Source: Alteromonas sp. M12 (GTDB lineage Bacteria; Pseudomonadota; Gammaproteobacteria; Enterobacterales; Alteromonadaceae). Taken from it: 64,000 bases of DNA. Shown piece by piece: positions 54,060 to 62,016 of the stretch. The notes under the pieces were generated by a model. That model was not told the DNA's origin and did not search any database. It worked only from the letters and a program-made list of their open reading frames with translations. Positions within the stretch are counted from its first letter, which is position 1, and each line of letters opens with the position of its first letter. Both the position numbers and the translations under genes were made by a program. The DNA lies in NCBI RefSeq assembly GCF_037478005.1, contig NZ_CP144164.1:1054001-1118000 (forward strand), given 5' to 3'.

Positions 54060-56678
54060 ATGAAATTAACCAAAATCAATACTGCCATATTAGCTGGTTT
54101 ATCTGGTTGCGCTATTTCTCTGCTGAGTGCACCTTTAGCATTTGCGCAAGAAGCCGCAGCAGAAGACGATAATCTTGAGAAAATTGCGATAGTAGGTGCT
54201 CGAGGAGCGCCAAGAACTGTGACTAGCTCTCCAGTACCAGTGGATGTATTAAGTGCAGATGACTTAAATGCAGTAGCATTTTCGGATATGAATGATGTAC
54301 TAAAAACCTTAGTGCCATCCTATTCGGTCTCTCGCCAACCTATTTCTGATGGTGGAACCTTTATCCGCCCAGCTCAATTGCGTGGTTTGCCTACCGACAA
54401 AACCTTAGTACTGGTGAATTCTAAACGACGCCACCGTGCTTCTTTAGTCTCTATTGGTGGTTCAGGTACGCAAGGGCCGGATTTGGCTACTATTCCAACT
54501 GCTGCCATTGCCAGTGTAGAGGTACTCCGTGATGGTGCTGCTGCGCAATACGGTTCTGACGCCATCGCTGGTGTAATCAATTTTCAGCTAAAAAATAACA
54601 CCGAAGGTGGGATGTTTTCAGCCGAAATAGGACAATATTTTGAAGGTGATGGCGATCAATTAGTTATCGCTGGTAACAAAGGTTTTGCTCTTGGTGATGA
54701 CGGTTTTCTAAGTATCTCTGCTGAGTACTCCGATTCAGAAGCTACTTTTAGAGGAACACAATATTGCGAATCTTGGTTCTGTGTAGACGATCAATCTGCC
54801 GAGTATATTGCCGCTGCAGAATTGCAAGGTCAAACAGTCCATGGTTCATCTCAAGTTCAACCTTGGGGACAGCCTAATTCAAGTGGCACTCGTATATTTG
54901 TTAACACAGGTTATTCACTTTCAGATGACGTTGAACTCTACGGATTCGGAAATTATTCCGAAAGTGAGGGAGACGGTGCATTCTTTTATCGTTATCCAGG
55001 TAATGGCACCATCGAAGATCTTCGTTTGGAAGACGGCTCTATTTGGAATCCTATTGAGATATTTCCCGGTGGCTTCACTCCGCGTTTCTTTGGTGATGTA
55101 ACAGACTACTCATTACTTGGCGGAATAAAGGGAATGAGCGGTGCTTTTGGCTATGATTTAAGTGCTCGATACGGTTACAACGAGATCTCCTATACGTTAA
55201 GTAATACCATCAACCCATCGATGGGGAATTTATCGCCTACGTCATTCAAACCGGGTGATTTAAGTAACAAAGAAACCCAAATTCAAGCTGACTTTACCTA
55301 TGACATGGCCGAATACATTTTAGCATTTGGCTTGAGTTATATGGATGAGTCTTATGAAATTTCTGGTGGAGAGGAAGATTCGTACTTTGCTGGCCCTTAC
55401 GCTTCTGCAGATCCTTGGGATTTTTGTACCGATGCTTACATGCCTACCGAAGCGGGTGAAGCAGTTATTACCAACGGTTCAACTTTGGATTGCGCTAACT
55501 ATACGACCAATGATGTCGATGGTGATGGCTTCGAAGATGATGGAATTGAAGGGCTGGATCCGGTTTACCGAGTAGTTGGTGTGGGTTCCAATGGTTTCCC
55601 TGGTTATTCACCTGAATTCTCGGGTAAGTATTCACGTGATTCTTATGCCGCCTACGTAGATATTTCAGGTGATATCACCGATAAACTATTTGCTCAAGGT
55701 GCGTTGCGTTATGAAGACTATTCAGATTTTGATTCAGAGGTTGTCTATAAAGTAGCTGCAATTTATCAATTTACCGATGAATTTGCAGTACGAAGTTCAT
55801 ATGGAACTGGGTTCCGTGCGCCAACTCCTGGACAACAAGGTACGACCAATGTGTCCACTCGCTTACCTAATGGATTCCCTGTCGCTACAGGTCTGTTTCC
55901 TGCCGGAGGCTCTGTCGCACAAGCACTTGGTGCCGAAGAACTTCGTCCTGAATTATCGACTAACTTTACATTGGGTTTGACCGCAGCAATTGGTGATTTC
56001 AGCTTAACTGTAGATTATTACCATATTTTATTGGAAGACCGAGTGTATGCTGTTTCCACAATGGATGTATCTACCGATCCATCGACTGGTGATGATTATG
56101 CCAATTACTTGAATCTGGCCGAAGCCGGTGTGGTTGGTGCTGAATCGATAGGTGGGGTTTTCTTCTTCCAGAATGCCTTTGATACGGTAACTGAAGGCCT
56201 TGATATTGTCGGTACTTACGCTTTGAAATCAGATTATGGCGAAACTATGTTTACCGCTTCGATCAATTATAACTCTCAAGAGTTTGATTCAGATCCTAGT
56301 GAGTTCTTAAACGCAGAAGACCAGTTTGATTTTGAAAACGGTGTACCTGAAATGCGCGGTGTGTTCTCAATTAATCATAGCTATGAAGATTGGATGTTAA
56401 CGACTCGTTTTAGTTATTACGGTGAGTATGAAAACGCTAACGATAGCTCTGTAGATACTGACATTCAAACCTTCGGTTCAGAATTAATGGTTGATTTGGA
56501 AGGTACCTATCATATCAATGATATGTATACCGTTTCGGTAGGCGTTCGTAACATATTCGATAACTACCCGGATGTCGCGACTATGGGAGATTCGTGTTGT
56601 GGCCGAGTATACCGTTCAGATTCAGTTGTTGATTGGCAAGGTGGTTATTACTACGCCAAATTTATCGCTAATTTCTAA
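54060..56678 (+). CDS. TonB-dependent outer-membrane receptor
   Basis: An 872-residue receptor. A signal peptide (to about residue 29, ending PLAFAQ) is followed by a TonB-box-like EKIAIVGARG. The plug domain is at about 50-170, with VEVLRDGAAAQYGSDAIAGVINFQLK. A 22-strand barrel ends in the aromatic YYYAKFIANF. One extracellular-type loop holds DVDGDGFEDDG at residues 485-495, which resembles a calcium-binding loop, and there are several cysteines in loops. It takes up an unknown ligand using proton-motive energy. It lies upstream of the TSUP and aminotransferase genes, so the ligand may be an amino compound or a peptide; that is inference. Confidence 0.94.
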   Translation: MKLTKINTAILAGLSGCAISLLSAPLAFAQEAAAEDDNLEKIAIVGARGAPRTVTSSPVPVDVLSADDLNAVAFSDMNDVLKTLVPSYSVSRQPISDGGTFIRPAQLRGLPTDKTLVLVNSKRRHRASLVSIGGSGTQGPDLATIPTAAIASVEVLRDGAAAQYGSDAIAGVINFQLKNNTEGGMFSAEIGQYFEGDGDQLVIAGNKGFALGDDGFLSISAEYSDSEATFRGTQYCESWFCVDDQSAEYIAAAELQGQTVHGSSQVQPWGQPNSSGTRIFVNTGYSLSDDVELYGFGNYSESEGDGAFFYRYPGNGTIEDLRLEDGSIWNPIEIFPGGFTPRFFGDVTDYSLLGGIKGMSGAFGYDLSARYGYNEISYTLSNTINPSMGNLSPTSFKPGDLSNKETQIQADFTYDMAEYILAFGLSYMDESYEISGGEEDSYFAGPYASADPWDFCTDAYMPTEAGEAVITNGSTLDCANYTTNDVDGDGFEDDGIEGLDPVYRVVGVGSNGFPGYSPEFSGKYSRDSYAAYVDISGDITDKLFAQGALRYEDYSDFDSEVVYKVAAIYQFTDEFAVRSSYGTGFRAPTPGQQGTTNVSTRLPNGFPVATGLFPAGGSVAQALGAEELRPELSTNFTLGLTAAIGDFSLTVDYYHILLEDRVYAVSTMDVSTDPSTGDDYANYLNLAEAGVVGAESIGGVFFFQNAFDTVTEGLDIVGTYALKSDYGETMFTASINYNSQEFDSDPSEFLNAEDQFDFENGVPEMRGVFSINHSYEDWMLTTRFSYYGEYENANDSSVDTDIQTFGSELMVDLEGTYHINDMYTVSVGVRNIFDNYPDVATMGDSCCGRVYRSDSVVDWQGGYYYAKFIANF

Positions 56679-56809
56679 ATCGTCGAAGGTTTAGAGCATA
56701 TCAGAAATGTGGCAGATGGGGCGTAAGCCCCCTGCTTGTTTCAAGAGATTATTATTTTATTAAGTTGAGTACCTATTTTGATGAAAACTTTTAGTGGAGC
56801 GATGTGGTG

Positions 56810-57634
56810 ATGGAGATTGAATTACTCTGGTTCGTTCTAACATTGTGTTGTGCCGGCGCCGTCGCTGGAATTACCGCCGGTTTATTTGGAAATGGTGGCG
56901 GATTTGTAGTGGTCCCCGCTTTATTAGCGGTTTTCCCGTTTTTTACTCCCAATTCTGAAGAGTTAGTCAAGGTCGCTATCGGTACGTCGTTAGCTTCTAT
57001 TGTTGTCTCTAGCGCTCGTTCAGTGATGGCACACCGTCGAAGAGGCGCCGTTGATTTTGAAGTGCTTAAGTCATGGTCAATATGGATTGTATTGGGTGTG
57101 CTAGGAGGTTTAGCTATTGCTAACCACACAAGCAGCGTTGGATTAACCATCGTTTTCGCTGCGGGTGTTTTGTTGTATTCAATTTATTTTCTGTTCCCTG
57201 ATTTTGTAGTTCGTCCAGGTGTTTCGTTTTCCATGCCTTCAGGTATGGGCAAAGCCACTCTGGCATTCGTGTTGGGAGGATTTTCAGCGCTTTTAGGAAT
57301 TGGTGGTGGAACACCTACTGTTATCACTATGGTGATGTGTAAACGCACTATTCAACAAGCAGTGGCGACCGCTGCAGGTGTGGGATGTTTAATTGGGTTA
57401 CCTGGGGCCATCGGATTTTTATTTATGGAAAACACAAGCCCTGAAAGTATGCCAATTGGAACCGTAGGTTATATCAATTTACCTGCGCTTATTGCCATCA
57501 GTGTCGGTTCTATTCTAACCGCACCATTTGGCGCTTCAATGGCCCATAGTTTTAGTGAGAAAAAGCTTAAACGTCTGTTTGGTATTTATTTAGTGATTGT
57601 ATCAACAGCCATGTTTATCAAAGTTTTGTCGTAG
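56810..57634 (+). CDS. TauE/SafE (TSUP) family permease
   Basis: A 274-residue inner-membrane protein with about eight hydrophobic helices. Both halves carry the family's glycine-rich motif: GITAGLFGNGGGFVVVPAL near residue 20 and GFSALLGIGGGTPTVITMV near 160. TSUP proteins move sulfite, sulfoacetate, 2-oxo acids or other organic anions. GTG codons at 56804 and 56807 and ATG 56810 are all possible starts after GGAG (56796-56799). It lies between the receptor and the first Tat aminotransferase (29 bases downstream), so it may handle the substrate or product of that enzyme. This is inference. Confidence 0.88.
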   Translation: MEIELLWFVLTLCCAGAVAGITAGLFGNGGGFVVVPALLAVFPFFTPNSEELVKVAIGTSLASIVVSSARSVMAHRRRGAVDFEVLKSWSIWIVLGVLGGLAIANHTSSVGLTIVFAAGVLLYSIYFLFPDFVVRPGVSFSMPSGMGKATLAFVLGGFSALLGIGGGTPTVITMVMCKRTIQQAVATAAGVGCLIGLPGAIGFLFMENTSPESMPIGTVGYINLPALIAISVGSILTAPFGASMAHSFSEKKLKRLFGIYLVIVSTAMFIKVLS

Positions 57635-57663
57635 ACGCGTATTAAGAAAAAAGGAAAACAATA

Positions 57664-58839
57664 ATGACTTATAATCCATCTAGACGCTTATTTTTAGGAG
57701 GCAGTATTGCTGCTTCTGCCGCCGGAGCTTCTGGTTTAATTGTGCCTGCTGGTTTGGCATCTGCTGCCACAAGTCCTGCACCAAAAGTGAGTTACGGACC
57801 TGCCGCTGGTATTGCCAAGTTGAATGCTAACGAAAATCCCTATGGCCCTAGCCCTGAAGCTCTGAAAGCTATTTCTCAAGCGAGTAGTCAAGGGGGGGCA
57901 TATTACGCCTACAATGCCGGCATGTATTTACGTGACATGATTGCCGAAAATTACAATTTGAAACCAGGTAATATTTCGATTACTGCTGGGTCATCCTTGA
58001 TTCTGGCCTTCGCCGCTTTGGCAGCAACCACAAAAGGGGTTATTTTGGGGCCAGATTTATTTTGGGACACAACCTCTAAAGCGCCAATCAGCCAAGGTGG
58101 TCCTGATATTCGTCGCGTTGCAAATACAGCTGACTTGGAGATTGACCTAGATGCCCTTTACGATGCTATCGATGATAACGTCGCTATGGTACATGTATGT
58201 AATCCCAATAACCCCACTGGGCGAATTCTTGATCCTATGAAACTCAAAGAGTTTTGTATTAAAGCATCTAAGAAAACCTTGGTGTTAGTTGATGAAGCCT
58301 ATAATGAACTCATTGAAGATGGTCCTAAACATTCGATGATTCCACTTATTAACCAAGGCCACAATATTATTGTCGCCCGTACTTTTTCTAAAATTTACGG
58401 ACTTGCAGGTATGCGCGTTGGTTACATGTTAGGCTCAGAAGAGAACATTGAATTTATCAATAGATATGGATTGGGTGGCTACTCTATCAATCAGGCTGGT
58501 TTAGCCGCAGCCATTGCCAGTTATCATGATGAAGGCTTCAAAACATTTTCCAGAGATAAAGTGATGGAAGCTAAAGGTATTATCCAGTCAGCGGTAAAAG
58601 CCAATGGTCTAACAGCTTTACCCTCAAGTACAAACTTCGTATTTGTTAACTTGGGTGAAAATGGCGATGCGAATGCATTTCGCAAAGCGATGGAAAAACA
58701 GAACGTGTTAATTCGAGGTCAATACCGTACCTATAAGCCTTGGTCGCGAGTCAGCACTGGCATTATCAAAGACGTACAAATGTATGCTGATGCTATGCCT
58801 AAAGCATTAGATGAAATGTATAAAATGATGAAATCTTAA
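57664..58839 (+). CDS. Tat-exported HisC-like aminotransferase
   Basis: A 391-residue fold-type I PLP aminotransferase resembling histidinol-phosphate aminotransferase. Residues 6-13 are SRRLFLGG, a twin-arginine signal, followed by an Ala/Gly-rich hydrophobic stretch and a likely cleavage near ASAA (32-35). The catalytic core is intact: NPNNPTG at 180-186, Asp210 in VDEAYNE, the PLP lysine Lys243 in RTFSKIYG, and the substrate-carboxylate arginine Arg362 in PWSRVSTG. Export with folded PLP cofactor by the Tat pathway would put transamination in the periplasm. ATG follows AAAAGGAAAACAATA. Substrate unknown; no his genes are near. Confidence 0.9.
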   Translation: MTYNPSRRLFLGGSIAASAAGASGLIVPAGLASAATSPAPKVSYGPAAGIAKLNANENPYGPSPEALKAISQASSQGGAYYAYNAGMYLRDMIAENYNLKPGNISITAGSSLILAFAALAATTKGVILGPDLFWDTTSKAPISQGGPDIRRVANTADLEIDLDALYDAIDDNVAMVHVCNPNNPTGRILDPMKLKEFCIKASKKTLVLVDEAYNELIEDGPKHSMIPLINQGHNIIVARTFSKIYGLAGMRVGYMLGSEENIEFINRYGLGGYSINQAGLAAAIASYHDEGFKTFSRDKVMEAKGIIQSAVKANGLTALPSSTNFVFVNLGENGDANAFRKAMEKQNVLIRGQYRTYKPWSRVSTGIIKDVQMYADAMPKALDEMYKMMKS

Positions 58840-58887
58840 TCTCAGATAAACTGTTTTCAGTTAATCAAAAAGTTGCGGGTTTAAAGT

Positions 58888-58926
58888 AACCCCATTATTT
58901 GGATAACACCAATAATGGGGTTTTTT
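58888..58926. terminator. Terminator between the two aminotransferase genes
   Basis: A 12-bp stem AACCCCATTATT / AATAATGGGGTT with an 11-base loop and a T-run, 48 bases after the first aminotransferase. The A-rich opposite side could also serve the convergent gene. Confidence 0.93.
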
Positions 58927-59083
58927 AATGTGTTAATGCGGCTAAACATTATAGCTAGCGTTAGATGAGCATTGCTCTAGCCGACTGAAAACTCGTTGGG
59001 CTAGAGCTTGAAACGTCACCGAATTAATATGAGTTAAGACTCTTAATGTTTTACGGTGTTGAGTGTCTGTGTTCAAACTTTGA

Positions 59084-60268
59084 TTATGCTAAAACTAGTT
59101 TCAAGGCGTCAACACAAGCATCTGTCTCTGCAGGTGTTCCGATACTGATACGAGACCAAGTGTCATAACCAGGCCATGTTCTACCAACCACTTTTATACC
59201 GGCAGCCTTCATTTTTTCTGAAAACTGATCATGGGGCATACCTGTATCCATATAGATGAAATTCCCTTGGGGATTTTTAGCATATGGACGTCCTAGTTCT
59301 TGTGCGGCAGCTGTTAGCTTAGCGCGTTCTGTTTGAACACGTTTTCGCATGGTATTTAAATTTGTGTGGTCATCCATACTCGCCATACCGGCAACAAGTC
59401 CGAGATAGTTCACGCCGCCCATTCTTAACATGCGGCCAATTACTTTAGCTTGTTCCGCAGGCATGATGGCGTAACCTAAACGTTGACCGGCCATCGCATG
59501 TATTTTTGAGAATGTGCGACAAATAACCACGTTGTATCCGTCTGCTGCTAACTTTGATTGAACGTTTGCTGGATATGCATCTGACATTTCAATGTAGGCT
59601 TCATCGATGAAAACCTGAGCCTTTTGTGACACACGTTTTGCGAATTCGGTAAGCTTAACAGAATCTACGACACACCCAGTTGGGTTATTTGGGTTACAGA
59701 TATAAACCGCTGTGGTGTCATCAGTGACTGCTGCTTCAATTGCGTCTAAATCGAAATTCATATCAGAGTCTAACGGCACGTAAGTAACCTCTGCGCCCAT
59801 AAACTCTGCGCCACGAGGCACACCTTCATATGTCGCCATGGAAGTAACTAACTTGTTCCCGTTTTTGGTGATCCAGTCTGCGTATCCAAATAGGATAGGG
59901 GATGAGCCATTGGTAACAACGATCTGTTCTTCGGATACACCCTCTTGGGCTGCAATCTTCTTTTTCAGGACGTCGACTGTCGCATCAGCGTATCTGCCTA
60001 GATTGAACAACTCAGATTGCATGGCTTCCACTGCTTTAGCTGAAGGTCCAAATGCGTTTTCATTTGAGGATAATCTAATTAGGCCATCTCTCACATTAGG
60101 CGTTGCGGATGGAAAGTGATCCGTTTTCATGCCTGCTGCATTTAGTTCTTTTACGCTTGAATCTACACACGCAGAAAGTGCTACCGCTCCCGTACCTAAT
60201 CCAACGGATTTTAGCCATTTGCGGCGTGAAGAATCAATTATATTATTGTTTGTTATACCTTGTTTCAT
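59084..60268 (-). CDS. Tat-exported lipoprotein-type HisC-like aminotransferase
   Basis: A 394-residue paralogue of the first aminotransferase. SRRKWLKSVG at residues 14-23 is a twin-arginine motif, and ALSAC with Cys34 is a good lipobox, so the mature protein is probably a membrane-anchored lipoprotein. The catalytic set is complete: NPNNPTG at about 192-198, Asp222 in IDEAYIE, Lys255 in RTFSKIHA, and the arginine in WSRISIG. It is convergent with the first copy and has its own upstream region. Two differently anchored periplasmic transaminases side by side are unusual. The true substrate is unknown; the HisC likeness is fold-level only. Confidence 0.9.
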   Translation of the reverse strand: MKQGITNNNIIDSSRRKWLKSVGLGTGAVALSACVDSSVKELNAAGMKTDHFPSATPNVRDGLIRLSSNENAFGPSAKAVEAMQSELFNLGRYADATVDVLKKKIAAQEGVSEEQIVVTNGSSPILFGYADWITKNGNKLVTSMATYEGVPRGAEFMGAEVTYVPLDSDMNFDLDAIEAAVTDDTTAVYICNPNNPTGCVVDSVKLTEFAKRVSQKAQVFIDEAYIEMSDAYPANVQSKLAADGYNVVICRTFSKIHAMAGQRLGYAIMPAEQAKVIGRMLRMGGVNYLGLVAGMASMDDHTNLNTMRKRVQTERAKLTAAAQELGRPYAKNPQGNFIYMDTGMPHDQFSEKMKAAGIKVVGRTWPGYDTWSRISIGTPAETDACVDALKLVLA

Positions 60269-60686
60269 TTGCCACTCTGTCTAAAAGTTACTGGGATTTT
60301 AGATTAAATCCTACTGTTCTTTTTTGCAATGGTTAATGTTGGTTAAGTCGATGAAATTGATGAGGTTTTTTATCTTTTTAATGGTATGTTTTTTTGCTGT
60401 AAATTAAGTAAATTTAATGTTTCCTTCTTTACAAAATAACAACTTGGACAGGCATAAAAACAACTTGGACAGGCATATGTTAGTTTCAGAAACAGTTGTA
60501 GCTATATTTTTAATCAAGCAATGTGAGTTATACAACTATTCGGAGGTTCAATCGCGTTAAATATAAGTGGAGATTAAGTTTCAAGTTAAAAAGTAGATAC
60601 AGCGGAAAGTTGAAATAACCCATTACTATCGTGGGTTCTCATAACATGAATTTAGGTTTACTTAAGCCGGTTTTAAATTTAACAAC
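60269..60686. other. Intergenic region between aminotransferase and transposase
   Basis: About 420 AT-rich bases with no convincing gene. It holds the promoter region of the minus-strand aminotransferase and a tandem repeat at 60438-60477. Confidence 0.6.
60438..60477 (+). repeat. Tandem direct repeat near the transposase
   Basis: Two exact copies of a 19-bp unit (60438-60456 and 60459-60477, AACAACTTGGACAGGCATA) separated by AA. The core GACAGGCATAAA closely resembles, in inverted orientation, the GACAGCCATAAA core in the repeats on the other side of the transposase gene. Confidence 0.9.
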
Positions 60687-61637
60687 CTAACTAATACTTG
60701 CTTGTCGACGTCGGCGTTTATATTTGTTGAGGGTATTGATTTGACCTGCGGCCATACTAAACGATGTTTCAAAACTTGAGAATAAACATTGCCAGGATTT
60801 TTCATCCAAACCAAGTCGTTGTAAAATGGGGGATTCATCAATATCTATTGAGCCACTTTTGTTGGGATGCAGGCTACGTCCTGACAGGTCGACTAATTTT
60901 AGATAGTCGATGAGATTAAATGTCAGTCCAGGTGGTTGAGGTTGTGTAGGATTGCCCACAAAAGGCATTAAAGTTGTTGGCTGTTTTCCTTTTTTGAAAT
61001 CGCGTATGCGTCGTTTAATACTCGTGTGCTCTGAAGTTTCAGGAGTACTGGCTAACTTGGCACGGATAGGATTTAAGTCCACATAAACCATACACGCCGC
61101 TACTGCGTGCTCATCTAATAAAGCTTGAGATTTAAAGCGTCCTTCCCAGAAATGGCCAGTGCATTGGTCTTCGTGGTTGGCTTTTCGCGCAATGGGCTCG
61201 TTAAGCTCTCGCATAAACCAACTGATATCGGTCAAGCGCTGTCGATAGATGGATAACGTAGCGTGTAAAGTGGTCCGCTGCGCATCGGTGAGCAGCGGCG
61301 AATCGGTACTCATGAACTTTTGGGTTAACAATGTTCCCTTGTGGAGTTTATGCCATCTTGAACACACTTGTTTATCAGTCCAGTCATTGGCTTTTTCTAC
61401 ATTCACATGCAATACCACATGGGAATGGTTGCTCATAATCGCAAAGGCACAGACTTCAATAGCAAAGACAGTGGACAAAAACAGTAACCTATCTTCAACC
61501 CATTGACGGCGATGCTCGAAACTTTTTCCTGTGAATTTATCTTCCCCGCACAAATATGCTCGGCGTACACAGCGAGAAACGCAGTGGTAGTAGGGGGTAT
61601 CTGTCAAACAGATTTGACGCTTCCTTGCTAAGGGCAT
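60687..61637 (-). CDS. REP-associated tyrosine (Y1/HUH) transposase
   Basis: A 316-residue protein with an IS200/TnpA-REP-like Y1 domain in its first ~200 residues. YYHCVSRCVRRAYLCGE matches the family opening, the metal-binding HUH motif is in MSNHSHVVLH, and the helix with the catalytic tyrosine is probably DEHAVAACMVYVDLNPIRA. The C-terminal ~110 residues are an extension common in Alteromonadales copies. Such single-copy domesticated transposases usually act on short repeats. Direct repeats with a shared core lie on both sides of this gene. It appears full length. Confidence 0.9.
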   Translation of the reverse strand: MPLARKRQICLTDTPYYHCVSRCVRRAYLCGEDKFTGKSFEHRRQWVEDRLLFLSTVFAIEVCAFAIMSNHSHVVLHVNVEKANDWTDKQVCSRWHKLHKGTLLTQKFMSTDSPLLTDAQRTTLHATLSIYRQRLTDISWFMRELNEPIARKANHEDQCTGHFWEGRFKSQALLDEHAVAACMVYVDLNPIRAKLASTPETSEHTSIKRRIRDFKKGKQPTTLMPFVGNPTQPQPPGLTFNLIDYLKLVDLSGRSLHPNKSGSIDIDESPILQRLGLDEKSWQCLFSSFETSFSMAAGQINTLNKYKRRRRQASIS

Positions 61638-61680
61638 TGTTCTTCCTTATGAACCTTATACCTATAGTTTAGTTGATAGC

Positions 61681-61758
61681 GTCAAAGTGCTAGTCTAGTT
61701 TGTGGCTGTCTAAATTTTAGCTATAGTGTCAAAGTGCTAGTCTAGTTTGTGGCTGTCT
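61681..61758 (+). repeat. Direct repeat A upstream of the transposase
   Basis: Two identical 31-bp units (61681-61711 and 61728-61758), period 47, beginning GTCAAAGTGCTAGTC and ending TTGTGGCTGTCT. The last bases overlap the start of repeat B. Confidence 0.93.
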
Positions 61759-61803
61759 TAAAAAGAGGAATAAGTTTATGGCTGTCTTAAAAAGAGGAAT
61801 AAG
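61750..61803 (+). repeat. Direct repeat B upstream of the transposase
   Basis: Two identical 25-bp units (61750-61774 and 61779-61803), period 29, beginning TGGCTGTCTTAAAAAG and ending GGAATAAG. The second unit ends exactly where the aminotransferase remnant begins. Confidence 0.93.
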
Positions 61804-61805
61804 CT

Positions 61806-61901
61806 TTGTCGCGAGTCGGTACTAGCATCATCAAATATATACAGATTTATTCAAATGTAATGCCTAAACCGTTAGATGACATGTCTAAAATGGAGAAGTA
61901 G
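61806..61901 (+). pseudogene. C-terminal remnant of a third Tat-type aminotransferase gene
   Basis: A frame of 31 codons (LSRVGTSIIKYIQIYSNVMP..., stop at 61901) aligns without gaps to the C-terminus of the first aminotransferase (58744-58839). At the nucleotide level 73 of 96 positions are identical (61809-61904). The substrate-binding arginine block (SRV-T-IIK) and MPK-LD-M-K are conserved. There is no upstream part of the gene; its place is taken by repeats A and B and the transposase gene. It is therefore a truncated relic of a diverged paralogue rather than a functional gene. Confidence 0.85.
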
Positions 61902-61933
61902 TAAGCTTATGTTTTTTACGTAATTGCAGTTGT

Positions 61934-61965
61934 AAAAGGTCGCTTCTTGCGACCTTTTGTTTTTG
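61934..61965. terminator. Terminator beside the aminotransferase remnant
   Basis: A 10-bp stem AAAAGGTCGC / GCGACCTTTT with a 5-base loop and T-rich tail, probably bidirectional. It lies 51 bases beyond the GH32 stop on the opposite strand and may once have served the lost aminotransferase gene. Confidence 0.9.
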
Positions 61966-62016
61966 AGTGTTCTACCCGCGGCCAACCTCTTCAATCCCTT
62001 GAGGCTGCAAATTAAA

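Noticed and set aside
57664..60268. The two aminotransferases as histidine-biosynthesis HisC
   Set aside because: Both carry twin-arginine export signals and no other his genes are present; the likeness is to the fold and active site only.
60438..60477. Tandem repeats as a CRISPR array
   Set aside because: Only two units with a 2-base spacer and no cas genes; likewise the pairs at 61681-61803 have two units each and short or overlapping spacers.
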